The notes beneath the pieces were generated by a model. It made no database searches. It had not been told where the DNA came from and saw nothing but the letters and a program-made list of their open reading frames with translations. The position numbers were made by a program, and so were the translations under genes. 64,000 bases of DNA from Gardnerella piotii (GTDB taxonomy: Bacteria > Actinomycetota > Actinomycetes > Actinomycetales > Bifidobacteriaceae). Location: NCBI RefSeq assembly GCF_003397585.1, contig NZ_QJUV01000001.1:992001-1056000 (forward strand), in the 5' to 3' direction. Below, piece after piece: positions 10,673-23,541 of the stretch; position 1 is the first letter of the stretch; the number at the start of each line of letters is the position of its first letter.

Positions 10673-11343
10673 TTCTTGCGACTTTCTGCTCTTATCTGTT
10701 CTTCGCTTATTACACCTTCGCGCAAAATCACAATTCCGTCTTTGTCTCTTGAATCGGCGCCAACTACTGTGCTTGCTACATGCGAGCGTGTTGGGCCAGC
10801 GTTTAAGTACAGCGGGATTTCGTCTCCAAAAGCCGCAAACGCTTCTTCTACGCTGTCTGCGCTCTCGTTTCCGCTGCGATTTGCGCTAGATGCCGCCAAT
10901 GGCCCCGTAACGCGCAAAATTTTCATTAGTTCTGGGCAATCTGGAACGCGCACGCCTTGCGTTGCTTCAGCTTGGATTTTGTTTTGCTCATTGTTCTCAT
11001 CTGCTTTACAAAGCGTAGCAAGCCTTGTAGCTACCGAATCTTTTTTTGCGCGCGCGATTGGCGAATATCCGCCTGGCAGGAATTTTTCCGCAAGCACGTC
11101 TAATGGGCTTGGCAAGTAAAGCCCAAGTTTTTCTAAGTCACTTACACTGCTCATTAAAATTTGCAGCGCCTTCGTGCGCGGTCTGCGCTTTAGTTGGTAG
11201 ATTTTCGCTACTGCATCCTCGTTAAATGGATCGCACGCCACTCCGTAAACTGTGTCTGTTGGCACTACAATTACTCCGCCCGCGTTGATTATTTGCGCCG
11301 CAAGTTGCAATGATTCTTCGTTAATCGTGCAAATTTTACTCAT
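10669..11343 (-). CDS. tsaC: L-threonylcarbamoyladenylate synthase (Sua5/YrdC/TsaC family)
   Basis: It makes threonylcarbamoyl-AMP from Thr, bicarbonate and ATP for the t6A modification of ANN-decoding tRNAs. The single YrdC domain (224 residues) shows the VVPTDTVYGVACD start, KRRPRTKALQI, GPLAASSANRSG and the STVV element. A RNA-binding basic patch (KRRPR) is present. The AGAGG site precedes ATG, prmC lies 21 bases upstream and the sugar transferase overlaps downstream, forming an operon from prfA onward. Confidence 0.9.
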   Translation of the reverse strand: MSKICTINEESLQLAAQIINAGGVIVVPTDTVYGVACDPFNEDAVAKIYQLKRRPRTKALQILMSSVSDLEKLGLYLPSPLDVLAEKFLPGGYSPIARAKKDSVATRLATLCKADENNEQNKIQAEATQGVRVPDCPELMKILRVTGPLAASSANRSGNESADSVEEAFAAFGDEIPLYLNAGPTRSHVASTVVGADSRDKDGIVILREGVISEEQIRAESRKK

Positions 11344-11353
11344 TTTTAGCCTC

Positions 11354-11387
11354 TTTTTTGCATACTACAATTTTTTGCATACTACAA
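11354..11387. repeat. Perfect 17-bp tandem duplication spanning the prmC stop codon
   Basis: TTTTTTGCATACTACAA is repeated perfectly, and the copies straddle the end of prmC (stop at 11365). The duplication therefore sets the last codons of the protein. Confidence 0.9.
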
Positions 11388-12252
11388 ATCTTGCTCTGTT
11401 TGTTAAGTCGTTTTTGACTTTTGCGCTGCTAAATCCTACGTTTTTTGCATAATCTGCAAGCGCTTCTCCTTGCGTAATATCGTGTTCCATAATCATTATT
11501 CCACCCCTACGCAAATACGCAAAACTCGCTTTTACAATTTTTTGCGGTATTAGTAGTCCGTCTTTAGATCCACCATATAACGCCATTTTTGGATCGTAGT
11601 CGCGAGCTTCAATCTGCTCTAGTGGCTTGCTTTCTGGCACGTATGGTGGGTTTGTGATTACTACGTCTACTTTCTCTTTAATCGCAGCTGTTTCAGGCAG
11701 ATTAACGTTTGTAGCATCGCCTAATATTGCGTGATATCTGTTTAAAATATCATATTTTTCCGCGATTTTGTTGTAGTTTTTTTGCAAATATTCAAAAGCT
11801 TCTGGCGATTTTTCAACAGCCCACACTTGCGCGTTTGCAACTTCGCTTGCTACCGATAATCCAATCGCTCCCGACCCTGCGCACAAGTCTAAAACAATAG
11901 GATTTTTTAGATTATTTGCGCGAATCCAATCTATTCCCTCTTGAACTACCACTTCTGTCTCGGGCCTTGGCACAAAAACACCTTTACCTACTATTAGGTC
12001 TATGTAGCGAAAAGTGGCGAATCCAATAATGTGTTGCAATGGCTCGCGCGAGGCACGTCTAGATATAAAATCGCTATATTTGCTAGCATAATCGGGCAAA
12101 AAATCCTTAAAATCGCCAAGTATTAGCGCTTTGTTTAAGTCTGCTAAGCTTATGCCACAAGCGTGTGCTAAAAGTACACGAGCGTCATATTGTGGAGAAT
12201 CTACGCCTGCTTTACAAAGACACGCAATAGCATTTTGCAAGAGTTCGCGCAT
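11365..12252 (-). CDS. prmC: Peptide chain release factor N5-glutamine methyltransferase
   Basis: It methylates the Gln of the GGQ motif in RF1 and RF2. The N-terminal helical domain (residues 1-80) includes DARVLLAHACG; the SAM-binding Rossmann fold has VLDLCAGSGAIGLSVA, and the catalytic NPPY lies in VVITNPPYVPES. Its 295 residues are typical. It sits directly downstream of prfA, whose product is its substrate. A strong ribosome site is lacking before ATG 12252. Confidence 0.93.
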   Translation of the reverse strand: MRELLQNAIACLCKAGVDSPQYDARVLLAHACGISLADLNKALILGDFKDFLPDYASKYSDFISRRASREPLQHIIGFATFRYIDLIVGKGVFVPRPETEVVVQEGIDWIRANNLKNPIVLDLCAGSGAIGLSVASEVANAQVWAVEKSPEAFEYLQKNYNKIAEKYDILNRYHAILGDATNVNLPETAAIKEKVDVVITNPPYVPESKPLEQIEARDYDPKMALYGGSKDGLLIPQKIVKASFAYLRRGGIMIMEHDITQGEALADYAKNVGFSSAKVKNDLTNRARFVVCKKL

Positions 12253-12261
12253 AATACAAGC

Positions 12262-12317
12262 AATTCCTAGATGCTAATTCCTACAAGCCAATTTCTACAA
12301 TTTAATTTCTGCAAGCC
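12262..12317. repeat. Four 14-bp tandem units between prfA and prmC
   Basis: Four consecutive 14-base units begin AATT(C/T)CT and alternate between (A/G)CAAGCC-like and other ends. They fill most of the 97-base gap upstream of prmC, and so lie in its leader. Confidence 0.85.
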
Positions 12318-12349
12318 AACACAAGCAACGAGTTTAAAGATATTACTAT

Positions 12350-13447
12350 TTACTTGGCTTTAGCTAAGCGATCGGCTTCATCCGCCTGAATATCGCTGTC
12401 TATAACCGCTTGCAAATCGCCGTTAAGCACCTGGTCAAGATTGTATGCCTTGTAATTCGTGCGATGGTCCACAATACGATTTTCTGGGAAGTTGTATGTG
12501 CGGATTCGCTCAGAACGGTCCAACGAGCGCACCTGCGAGTGGCGCATATCTGCTGCCTCCGCTGCCTCCTGCTCGTGCTTCATAGCAAGCAAACGCGACT
12601 TTAGCACGCGAAGAGCTGCCGCACGGTTTTGAATCTGCGACTTTTCATCTTGCATGCTAACAACAATTCCCGTTGGAATATGCGTCATGCGAACCGCGGA
12701 ATAAGTAGTGTTCACGGACTGTCCGCCAGGGCCAGAGCTCATGAAAATATCGATTTTAAGGTCTTTTGGATCGATTTCGATTTCGTCGTCGTCTTCGTCT
12801 GCTTCTGGGAACACAATTACACCAGCTGCCGAAGTTTGAATACGACCTTGCGATTCAGTAACTGGGATTCGCTGCACGCGATGCACTCCGCCTTCGTACT
12901 TCATGCTTGCCCACACGCCGTCTTCTGGAGCAGGAGTGCCTTTTGCGCGAATCGCAAGCTGCACGTCTTTTACGCCGCCAAGCTCCGTCGCGTTTTCGCT
13001 TTGGATTACGGTAGTCCATCCGCGCTTTTCTGCGTAACGCATGTACATGCGCAATAAATCGCCAGCAAACAGAGCCGCTTCTTCGCCACCCGTACCAGCT
13101 TTGATTTCCATAATCATGTCTCGCGCATCGTCTGGATCTCTAGGAATCAGCGCTGTGCGAAGCTTTTCTTTTGCTGCTGGAATTTGTTCTTCTAAATGTT
13201 TTGCTTCTTTTGCTAAGTCTTCGTCTTCGCTTGCCATCTCGCTAGCTACTTCGTAGTCTTCGCAAAGCTGCTTGTAATTTAAGTACGCGCTTACGATTGA
13301 CCCAAGTTCTGCATGCCTACGACCGAGCTTGCGGATTGCGTCTGGATTAGACGCTACTTCTGGCTGCCCCATGCGATTTTCAATATCGCGGTATTCGTTT
13401 AGAGCTGTAACCGCTGCTGGGAATTGCTCATCTATTGACTCGGCCAT
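12350..13447 (-). CDS. prfA: Peptide chain release factor 1
   Basis: RF1 reads UAA and UAG and triggers peptide release. The 365-residue protein has the coiled N-terminal domain, the anticodon-mimicking P-x-T tripeptide (PVT in [10 protein letters not shown]) and the catalytic GGQ in [10 protein letters not shown]. An AAAGGAAC ribosome site lies ahead of the ATG. It follows rpmE and precedes prmC, the common order in actinobacteria. Confidence 0.96.
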   Translation of the reverse strand: MAESIDEQFPAAVTALNEYRDIENRMGQPEVASNPDAIRKLGRRHAELGSIVSAYLNYKQLCEDYEVASEMASEDEDLAKEAKHLEEQIPAAKEKLRTALIPRDPDDARDMIMEIKAGTGGEEAALFAGDLLRMYMRYAEKRGWTTVIQSENATELGGVKDVQLAIRAKGTPAPEDGVWASMKYEGGVHRVQRIPVTESQGRIQTSAAGVIVFPEADEDDDEIEIDPKDLKIDIFMSSGPGGQSVNTTYSAVRMTHIPTGIVVSMQDEKSQIQNRAAALRVLKSRLLAMKHEQEAAEAADMRHSQVRSLDRSERIRTYNFPENRIVDHRTNYKAYNLDQVLNGDLQAVIDSDIQADEADRLAKAK

Positions 13448-13538
13448 TTTGTTCCTTTATAGTCGCGCATAACGCGGATTTTTAAATCGAAAATATTAAA
13501 TTAAATATTGTAAGATACACGCATGTTTAGCACATAAA

Positions 13539-13583
13539 ACGCCAGCCCCGATTCCGCTGATTACACGAAAGCAGGGCTGGCGA
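13539..13583 (-). terminator. Terminator of rpmE
   Basis: A GC-rich stem (CGCCAGCCC / GGGCTGGCG) is followed by TTTTATG on the minus strand, just after the rpmE stop. It separates rpmE from prfA, so prfA needs its own promoter or read-through. Confidence 0.85.
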
Positions 13584-13591
13584 TTAAAAAG

Positions 13592-13804
13592 CTACTTAGT
13601 CTTCTTACCGTAGCGCTTCTCGAAGCGAGCCACGCGGCCGCCGGTATCGAGAATCTTCTGCTTGCCGGTATAGAATGGGTGGCACTTTGAGCACACGTCA
13701 ACCGTCATATGATCGCCATCAGCGGTGGAACGAGTTACAAAAGTGTCTCCGCAAGAGCAGGTAACCTGCACTGCGTGATAGTCGGGATGAATACCCTGCT
13801 TCAT
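13592..13804 (-). CDS. rpmE: 50S ribosomal protein L31 (zinc-binding form)
   Basis: A 70-residue protein of the large subunit. Start ATG 13804 has an AGGAGA site and matches the family N-terminus MKQGIHPDY; a longer open frame from 13849 is not supported. Four cysteines (C-S-C and C-x2-C) make it the C-plus, zinc-binding form that can store zinc. PFYTGKQK and a basic tail are typical. Confidence 0.95.
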   Translation of the reverse strand: MKQGIHPDYHAVQVTCSCGDTFVTRSTADGDHMTVDVCSKCHPFYTGKQKILDTGGRVARFEKRYGKKTK

Positions 13805-13902
13805 AATGTCTCCTATGGAATTCGGGCGACCCGGGTCGCAAAGCCCCAATAGCTAAGCGTGAACCGGAACCTTCGCTATTTTAGTTACTACCCTCGACTC
13901 GC

Positions 13903-16900
13903 TTAGTTATTCTTACCGTCTTCGCGCTTTCTCCTATGCTTTGCAGCGAACCCAGCAAAACCAACAGATGCTAACAAGCTTGCGATTAACGCAGATTGCG
14001 AAGCATCAACACCAGTCTGAGGCAGCAAATCTCCCTTAACTCCCGTCTTTTGCTTATCTTGCAAAGGCACAACAGGAACAGGAGCTGGCACAGGTGCTGG
14101 CTCATACGCTGGAACAACATAATCCGAAGGAACCGTTGAATAATCAGGCTCAGGCGTTGGCGTTGGATTAACATCATTCGATGCTGGAAGCACTTCAATA
14201 TCAACCGTCACCTTAGCTTTGCGACCATACTTATCTACACTCGTGAAAGTAAGCTCAACAACCTTCTTACCATCAACAATCTTCGGTGTACCAGAAATTG
14301 TGCAAGTCGTGCCGCTGCAAGAAGGAGAAATTCCAAGCTGTTTCAAACTACTACTACTAGACAACGCATTAACAATAAACTGTTTATTATCAACCGAAAC
14401 AGTTGCGTTTGCATTCGTTGTTCCATCAGCATTAAGAACTCCCCTAGTTAAGTTTGCAAGCGTAAACGTTGCAGGAACTCCCTCAATCGCCTTGCCACTA
14501 AACTTAAACTCCACAGGATCCATCTGCTCGAAGTTGGCAGTAATAGTGATTTCTTTCTTTGGCTCAGAGGCAGGAACAGCATACAAATCCACACCAGCAT
14601 TGCGCAAAAGCTGCTTCAAAACTTCCAAGCTAGACTTCTTGGAGCTGCGAATTATCTTTGCAACAAATGGCTTATCTGCTTCATCAGCAATCTCAGCAAG
14701 CAATTCTCGCTGTTCATCACTGACATTACTCTTATTCGTTTCCTCATAATTAGCAAATGTCAAGTCTATTCCAGCTTCTCGCATCAAATTCTTCAGCGAT
14801 TCTATTGAAGAACGCTTGGAATTGGAAATTTGCTTAGCAAGCCATTCCTTTCCAGCTTCTTTTGCAAGTTTCACGAGCAAAGCCTTTTCATGAAGTTGCT
14901 CAATGACTTCGTCAACATCAATACCAGTTTTTGCAAGCTTATACTTAATATCTTGCAAGGAATCATGAGAATCGCGAATTTGTTGAGCTAGATTAGTATT
15001 ACCCTTTCTTTCAGCAACCTGAGCTAATTCTTCGCGCTTAGCATTGTAGACATTGTAAGCTTCTTGCTTCGCACGATTCTTTCGCGCTTCGTTAAGCAGA
15101 TTTTGCAAAGCAGCAAACGTAAACTTACGCGAATCACTAATCTGATTTGCAACATCGTGCATTCCGTCAATCTTAGCCAAACGAGCCAAAGCTTCGCGTT
15201 CTTCTTCTGTAGCCTTGCGTCTATCTGCTGGAGCTACTGGAGTCTCAGTCGTGATAGAAGTCCAATCCTTGAACACGTAGCCATTAGCTGCAAGCACATC
15301 TGGAACTGGCATGTGCAAATCCTTAGCGCCTTTACGCACCCAGTATGTGAACACAGGAGACTTCATTTCTCCGCCCTCACCAGCTACATACGTCACCTTC
15401 GTGTAGTTCTTTTCTACAAACTTGGCTGCAGCAGTGCCCTCAGCTGGCAAATCGTTATCTGCAATAACTTTAGGCAAAACGTACACGCGCACAGGCAACT
15501 TAGTCGTAACAGTTTTATGTTTTTTTGTAGCCGTATCAATTTCATCAGTAGGCTTAGTTACATTCACCATAATTGTTGAAATTCCAGGCTTTGAAACATC
15601 AACCGTAGAGCTACTATCTACAGATACACTCACTTTAGGGTCAGTGTTATGCACTAGCTTATTAACGTTTGGAATACTCTCACCCACGCCAATAACTGTT
15701 TCTGGAATCTTTATATCTGAAGTACCAGTTTGTTCCGCAACAAGTATTCTAGGAGTAGATATATTCCAACTATCACTTAGGAAAATACTTGACTTATTAT
15801 TCTTAGCATCATAAATTTGCCAATTAGTAAAACCAGAAAGGTCTTTACTCATACGATTAGCAACTTCTTGCGCAAACTTAATATTTGCTTCCCTATCTTT
15901 GCCATGTCGAATATACATAATCTTTGGCCTATGTGAACCATCAGACCACTTTCTTCCATATCCTGGCATAAATATGGTTGCAACATATCCATCTGGAATC
16001 TCGTCTTGCTGTGAAGCGTCGATTACGTTCGGTATTTTATCGTACTCTGCCTGATACGTTGTATCCGCATCATGCATTTCATTACGAATCTGCTCGTCTG
16101 TTAAAAGATCCTTATTTGTATCTGGCACATTATTAACGCTAGTCACAGATTCTGGTTCACTTACCATCAAAGTAGTGAAAGGAATTGATGAATAATCAGG
16201 CAAGCTACGCCTTGCACGCGTATGCACAGTGCTATTCGCAGCAGGATCAACAAAATTGTCGAGCTTTCTCCAGCCTTTGAACACGTAATGATACCCATTA
16301 GCGTCATAATCCTTGCCAGTAACCTGCGGCGCTTTTACGCCAGTAGCAGAATTTTTAAGCGCGTAATACAACGTGCGGTCATTTTTGCCAAAGCTTCCTT
16401 TGCCGTCTCGCGAATACTGGTCTTTGTACGCATTAATAAAGTTCACTTTAGCAAAATTGTTATTAAATACCTGCTTCGCTTCTGGAGAATTAAAGTCAAT
16501 ATCTCCATTCGCAAGCTTCGGCAAGCTTTCTGGGTACATAAGCTTATGTATTACTTTAAGTAAGCCAACGCTCTTATACGTTTTTGCACTAATTCCGTCT
16601 TTATAATTAACAGTAATCTTCAAAGGAATAGTGTACGTAGCAGGCTTATCAAGCATCTTCTGCTTAAATTTCTCTTGCTCTTCTTGTGGCAAATCGTATT
16701 CAACTTTTACGTCTGCTACATTATTAGCATCAATTTTAGCTTCATCACAAAGAGCTTTAAGATTAATTACATAATCTTTAAGCTTTGGAAGAGTTGAAGC
16801 GTCTCCTTGAACAGCAACGAAGTAGTCTTTCTTAACATCTGGCTCTGTCCAAGGAGTTTGATCTGCCACGAACTCTTGGAATGATTCATTGACTTTCCAG

Positions 16901-19494
16901 CCGTCTTTCCATTTATCATCAGTTTTAGCAACATCTTTAACTTCATCAAGTTTCTTACCGTCATTAAGCATGCTGCTTCGTTTCCAAGTGCCAGTAGCAT
17001 TGGTTAGATTTTCTTTAAGTCTCACCAAAGCATTAGTAGGGTCGCTAGAGCTGTAAGGAATTTGGGAAATATCAGTGCCCTTCTTTACGTAGAACACTTT
17101 AGGGCCGCTTGTGCCGTCATTCCACAATCGCCCTGGAGCAGGCTTGAAGATTGCGACTACAGCATCCTTAGGAACTTCACCACCGTCAGACGAACTAGAG
17201 AAGTATTCAATCTTCTTATAAACAGCAGTGTAAGTAACATCATTATTAAACGTGTCTGTTTTGTAGCGATCTTCAGACTTAACATCGTAATTAGTTATAT
17301 TTGCTGGATCGGTTTGCGTCCCAGTAGTCCAACCCTTAAACACGTAGTGATAATGCTGGTCGCTGTAATCTTTGCCGAAAGCTTGCGGCACGCGGATTCT
17401 AACTTCCTTACCTTTATAAGCGTAAGCAGTAAGCGTAGTAGTGCCGCCAGGAGTATCAGCATTATCGCTATCGTGGCCAATCAGCTTGCCTTTATCATTA
17501 CTACCAGTAAACTTAATCGGCACGTAATCGTCTTTATGTGTGCTGCCGTAGCCTGTAGCTTTAAACTTATCCCAATCGCTTTCGTACACCAAATCTGGAA
17601 GCACACGGTACAGCACTTCAGTTTGCGCAATATTTCCATCAAGCTTCACTTGCACTTTAATCTTGTGCAAGCCTGGAGTATTGTCGAATGTTGCGCCGTC
17701 AGCAAAGCTGAACGTAGCACCATCTGGATACTCATTAGAATTCTTTATAAGATTCTTAGCTGAAGCCTCATCCAGAGTCAAAGTATCTGTTGGCTTCAAA
17801 ATCTTAGTATCGATTGCAACAGGCGCTTTAAGCTTAAAGTTAGCAGTGTAAACAACCTTTGGATTAGTTTGAGATTCAGAAAGAATTGGCAGACGGTCGA
17901 AACCACCAGTAACTGTTTTCCCACCATGTCCATCATCTATATAAATCTCAGAAGTCCATTTTTCAAACTCATAGCCTTGCTTTGCAACTGCTGGGTCTTG
18001 AGGTAAAGGCATTTGGTAAGCCTTCGTTCCGCCAATAACGTCGTAGACTAAACCGCCTTCTCCAGCAGGCCTACTATCGTATCCAACAATGCTGCCCATA
18101 TTCGACTGACCATCGGCCACTTTGAACACGTAGCGCGTGTAGTGATCTGGGCGTGCTTGAGCATCATCCTGGCGCTTAAGCACGCGAACGTCGTCATATA
18201 TAAACTTGTAAGGAGGAATATCCCCAATCTGCTTACCGTCATCATCGGTAACATACGTAATAGTATGCTGCAATTCTCTAGGCTTAAAGCCTTCAATCGG
18301 CTTGTAGAATGCTACGTCGTACTTTCTATTTACAGAGCTGACTTCGCTTTCTGGAAGAAGCTCATTGCCGTTTTGATCAATATACTTTACCTTATACTTG
18401 CGCGTATTGTACGTTTGGTAAATAAACTCGCCAGTATTATTATTCTCGTCCTTCGAGGCTTCAAAGCTAGTGAAATGCTTATCTGGGAAGTGCGTTTCGT
18501 CACTGTAGACTGCTTCCGCATTGTAGCGCAAATGCTCGCGCAAGCCAGAAACCGTTTGAGTAGAAATGTGATCTACAAGTGCTGCTTTGGCTTCTTCCGT
18601 AGTAGCCTTCTTATAGTCATCAATCGTCACGCCTGGCTTTAAGAACACGTGCTTAAAAGTACCGTTGTAGCGCGTATCTTCAACCCACACAGCTTTAAGC
18701 GTTATATCTTCTACTACTTTGTTACTAAAAGCGTACGGAGTATTAGTAGTTACTACCTCATTGCCTTTTTTATAAAGCTCCCATCCGTAGAAGTCGAAGC
18801 CTTTGCGCGTTGGTACCTTAAGATCTTGCTCATTAACTTCAGTGCGGTGCTTGACTGTAAACTGTTCTGTTACATCACTATCTGTAATTACGTTTCCTTG
18901 ATCGTCGATTTGCGGCATATTGTAATCAATCGTTACAGTGTGCTTAACACCTTTTGGCTTACCCCACGCAGCATAAAGCTTAATGCCGTTAACTGGCATT
19001 GTATAATCTTTAACTTCGCCTTTATCTTTGCTCCCAGATTCGCTGCCGCCTTCAGCACCTTCACTATTGTCGTTTATCGTGCCATTTATAAGATGAATAC
19101 CAGCTTGATCAACAGCCCAGCCTTTAAACACGTAGTCATTTGGCAAATCATCAGGGCGAACGATGGAGTACTTAGTACCGTTAAGCGTAAAAGTGTACTT
19201 GCCATCTAACTGAGTTGCGGTGTTGGTACCACCGTCTTTAGTTACAGAAGCATCGTAAGACGTATCTTTTCCGTATAGATCTTTGTCTTCGCCCGTCAAA
19301 TCTTTTTTGCCGCGCTTAGTCAAGCTATACTCGAACGGCAGTTTTTCTTTAGCAGCGACATTATCTTTTGTTATAGCATTGCCGTCCGCATTATAAAACT
19401 GCACAGCGTACTTCTGGCGGTTGTACTCGAGAGTTACTATATTATAAGTTTCAAATTCTCTACACTTAACCTCATCACCAAAATTAAGCTTTTT
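13903..19494 (-). pseudogene. Giant LPxTG surface protein, C-terminal part (separate frame)
   Basis: This frame is open from right after the A run at 19490-19495 and has no start codon of its own, so it is the second part of the gene beginning at 23486. It has many InlB/Flg_new-type beta repeats (core G..F.GW), Rib-like segments, and a repeated motif IF.P..GR.W.DG...PK..Y. Near the C-terminus (about 14575-15210) lie four ~55-residue helical repeats. It ends in LPQTGVDAS, a hydrophobic span and KHRRKR, a classic sortase signal. It would be wall-anchored if the frame were restored; otherwise it is silent. Confidence 0.8.
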
Positions 19495-22400
19495 TCAATG
19501 CCAGCGAAGTAGCGACGGAACTCAAGATGATATTTCTTTTTAAACTCGTAATATTTCTTATATGCTGGATCAGTTTTAAGTCTTCTAGCAATCTCATCAT
19601 TTAACTTTTTAAGAGCAAGTCCTCCATCCTCATCGTCTTCGCCAGAAGTATAATCAGGGGCAGGAAAATCGCCATCACCTCCTTCTTCTGGAGGATCGTC
19701 TGGAGCATCTTCACCTGTTACTTCTTCATAAAGCTCATGTACTTTTTCATAGAAGTCATAAGCATCGAGGCTTTCCCCAACCTTAACACCATCTTCACGA
19801 TTACTGTTTGCAGGTTTAAGACCAGTTATTTTTGACTCAAAGCCCGCAATAGAAGACGGAGGAAACACATAATCATTATTGTTAGTATCATCCTTACTAT
19901 AGGAATCTGTAGAAAGCTCATACTTAATATTTTTGCCAGTATCGCCATTTTTTGCAGATGCAATGCTCTGTTTTTTAATGATTACCTGTATAGGAGCAGC
20001 ATGAAGTTGTATAGAATTATCATAGGAATCAAGAATAAGTAGGCGCTGATCATCTTTTACAGTATACTTTGACGCATTTTTATCTGCAGGGTCGTCACTA
20101 ATCTGCGGAGCTGTGCCCTTGCCATACATCCAATGGAATTTTGGATCAACAAATTCTTCTTTCGTTAAACGGAATGGAGGAGTATCACGATATGTACCAT
20201 AAGTACCTCCATCAGCATTTCCACCAATCACAAAACCTAATGAAGAAGTGTTACCATCATCCATAAAGTCTACTTCATCTGAATTAGGCCAAAAATCAGT
20301 AAGACTCTGACCGTAACGAACCTTTACACGGTAACCATTATGATCAACTTTGTTAGTTACTTTATTAAAACTATTACCATACGTGTAAGTAGACTTATTG
20401 TCTAATTTATCTGAACAATCACCGCCGCCAGCGTAGCAGTAGCTAATTATCTCACCTTTGCTGTTCTTTTTATTTATAACAGCATTATTGCCGCCCATAC
20501 CATTATTACTGTTCTTAGGAGCAGCAAAAATAAGCTCGTACTCTTTGCGGTCGTAAACTAAGTCAAAAGTATTATCTAAGTCGTTAGCAGAAAGCTTAGT
20601 GCTTGTATTATTAGGATCTTTTGTGTATCTTTTAGTAAGCTTTTTATTCACTTTGAAGTAACGCGTGAATAAATCCTTGTAAACTCTATTATCCAAATCA
20701 CGGTTATTAGGATCAATAGGACCTTTAACATAATTACCATCAGAATCTTTAAGGTAATTGCTCTCGGCACCAGGATTCTCAGTATCATACCCATCTAAGC
20801 TTGTTACAGGCGTATCGTTCATCCAATTGAACTTTGCAATTAAGCCGTCTTTGTGATCAGAATTTTTGCCTTGCAACTCTTCTTTAGTTAAGCCAAGCTC
20901 AGAGTCCAAAATAGGATTATCTTTATTAGTGCCGCTTAATTTATTAGGATTATTAGCAACGCCAGCATCGTTCATACTATTAAGATCAACGCTGCTGCCA
21001 GTCTTAACATTCTTGCGCTCAACAAGACCAACAAAGTCGTAGTTTGCACGCGAATCCGGATGCTCTTTGTCTACCAAATCCGCCTTTTGTACCCACACGC
21101 TCACACTGTAGCTGGTGGTTTTATTCTCTTCCCAAATCGCACGAAGTTTAACATCGTGATCTGGCATCTTGAATTTATCAAAATCAACTGTTTTTGTACT
21201 CATAGAGCCAGTAGAAGATGATTCAGAAGTCGTGCCTGCAGCAGAATCCCCAAAAGTAGAGTCAACAATCTGCCAACCCTTAAACGTGTAGCCGCGCTTA
21301 GTTGGCTTTGTACCTGGTGTTATTTGCTGATCATAATACACTTTTTGCGCAGTAACATCCGTGCCGCCAGCAGAATCGTAAGTAACGTCGTAAGCTTTAC
21401 GGTAGTAGCGAAGGTTCAAAACAAGCTTGTCTTTTTCGTCTTCGGAATCCGAAAGAGGCGAGCTAATCAAATTGTGCTCTGGCTCGTAGCCTGGAATATA
21501 CACAGAAACAGCGCTTACATTAGAGCCGACTGTGCCAGTAACTTCGGTAACGTGAATTTGCTTGCCACCTACCGTAAGGGTCTTAACCCCTGGCACCTTT
21601 TTATCTTCTTCGAATTTATTTCTATCGTCAGCATCTTGCAGCATGTGGCGAATGTAATATTTAGCTGTTTTAGGAGCATAGTTTATGTTCAACTCGCCAT
21701 AGTACTGAATGCCGTCTTCTGCTGGTGCTTGCGAAGACGATGGATTCTGCGAAGTTTGGTCGCTGCTGTTACCTCCAACAACCTGCCTTTGCTTTACAGC
21801 GTATTCTTTAATAAGATTTTTGTCTATACGCAAGTAGCGATCAGCATCCGCATTCATGCCATCATCAATAACATACTTGCCTTTTTTTTCAATGTAGTAC
21901 TGGTAATTGCCACTATGATATACGGCAGGGTTATATCCTGCAGACTTTGGAAGCTTAACATACACATAATTTTCAGGTTTATCAAGCTCATTTAGCTTAG
22001 CTTCGTCAATCGTAAGCTCATATGGCTGCACAAGCTGCTTATTTGGAGCGCCGCCAATCGTATAGCGAATTTGCAAATTATATGTAGCTGTTGGCTTTTT
22101 GTCGGTTTGTACCTGTTCGTTGGCCTCGTTTTGGCTTTCAGCCGTTTGATTCTTCTCATTCGGCTTAATTACCTGGCTGTTGGCATTAGAATTATTATTA
22201 GAGCCATTCGCATTCTCATTGTTTCTATCTGTTACTTCACCCTCTGCATTGCTTTCTGCAACTTGCTTTTTTGCACTAGGCTTTTCTGTACTTGGGTTCT
22301 CCGTAGTTCCAGCACCAGCGCTAGATTCTGTACCTTCAGGAGCTACACTACTCCCCTTGTTAGAATCTTCATCATTTTGATTAGCATCTCTACGAGAACG

Positions 22401-23486
22401 CACTTTTGACTTATTGGAATCATTCTCGGACTTTGCGGCAGGCTGTGTGCTTGCAGTGCTTGCAGACTGTTCGGCTGCAGGTTGTGCGTTTTGCGCATTT
22501 TCAGGCTGTTCGTTTTCTGTGCTTGCAGGCTGCGCTGACTTTTGATCTGGCTCAGTATTTGCAGAAGAATTCGTCTTTGTTTCCGAATCTGTCTTTGCAG
22601 CAGGCTCAGAATTTGCAGGTTCTGGATTCGATGCATCAGCTGTCTTCGCTGCAGGCGTTGGATTCACAACTTCTGTTTTTGCAGGATCCGTTTTTGCAGA
22701 ATCTGTATTTGTTTGCTCCGTCTTTGCTGCAGGAGTCTCAGCTGGCTTTGCTTCTGCTGATTGCTCTTTCTTAGCCGCTTTACTATCTGACTTTGTTACC
22801 TTTTGATTATTTTGCTTGCCCTTAGTTGCAGCTTTAGGTTCAGCTGTAGGCTTGATTTGCTTGCTGCTGGATTCTACGCTAACATCATCGCTACTATTGG
22901 TACTAGCAACCGCGCCATCGCCATCGACATCATTATCGCCATTGACAGTCTCAGAAGCAGCCTCAGAACCAGACCCAGAACGCTCGCCAGAATCCTTAAC
23001 ACCTACGGAAGAATCGCCAGCAGCCGCTTCCTGATTATTAACGCCTGCCGCACTATTGTTAGAATCCGCATTAGAATCAGCATGCTTAACTAAATATTCT
23101 TTAGCAGAACCAACCATCTGTCGCATAGCGCGCTCAGAAGTAGCACCTGTGTTCAGCAATCCATTCTTATATAAGTCGTTTCCATCGCCCTTGCCATTGC
23201 CATTCCCAGCACCCTTGCCAGAAGTCTTAGCAGCACTCTTTACATAAGACGAATCAAAAGAATCAGCGTTAAGAGGAGTCTTAGCTAAAGCAGTTGCGCC
23301 AGGCAACAACATAGACAGCGTAGACGCTAAAGCTACGGCAGCAACGCCAATGCGACCAGAAGCATTATTCGCACTTTGCGAAGAAACATTCTTTAAACTA
23401 CTAACGCCTTTATTTTTAGCGCTTTTATGCTTAACTTGCTTGCTGCTCGAATTAACCTTGCTAGCAACGTCTTTTGCTTTATCCAC
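19437..23486 (-). pseudogene. Giant surface protein, N-terminal part, frameshifted near 19490
   Basis: Start GTG 23486 is chosen because TTGGGAG lies five bases upstream; a TTG at 23498 is the alternative. A hydrophobic segment (GVAAVALASTLSMLLPGATALA) serves as signal after a basic lead. Residues ~60-460 are a disordered A/P/E/K/T/S stalk, then beta repeats such as GYTFKGW with DHDVKLRAIW. The sense frame ends with 20-odd atypical residues after GIEKS. One extra A in the A6 run would read straight into the downstream frame, giving about 3,190 residues with an LPQTG anchor. Alone, this part is secreted without an anchor. Confidence 0.8.
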
Positions 23487-23541
23487 TGAAACTCCCAACT
23501 CGTAATACTTAACCTTTGTATTTTATCAGATAGCACGGATA

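Noticed and set aside
19490..19495. Classical -1 frameshift heptamer A AAA AAG in the giant gene.
   Set aside because: The six A and G are present, but codon boundaries fall one base off the canonical X XXY YYZ register; it remains only a weak possibility.
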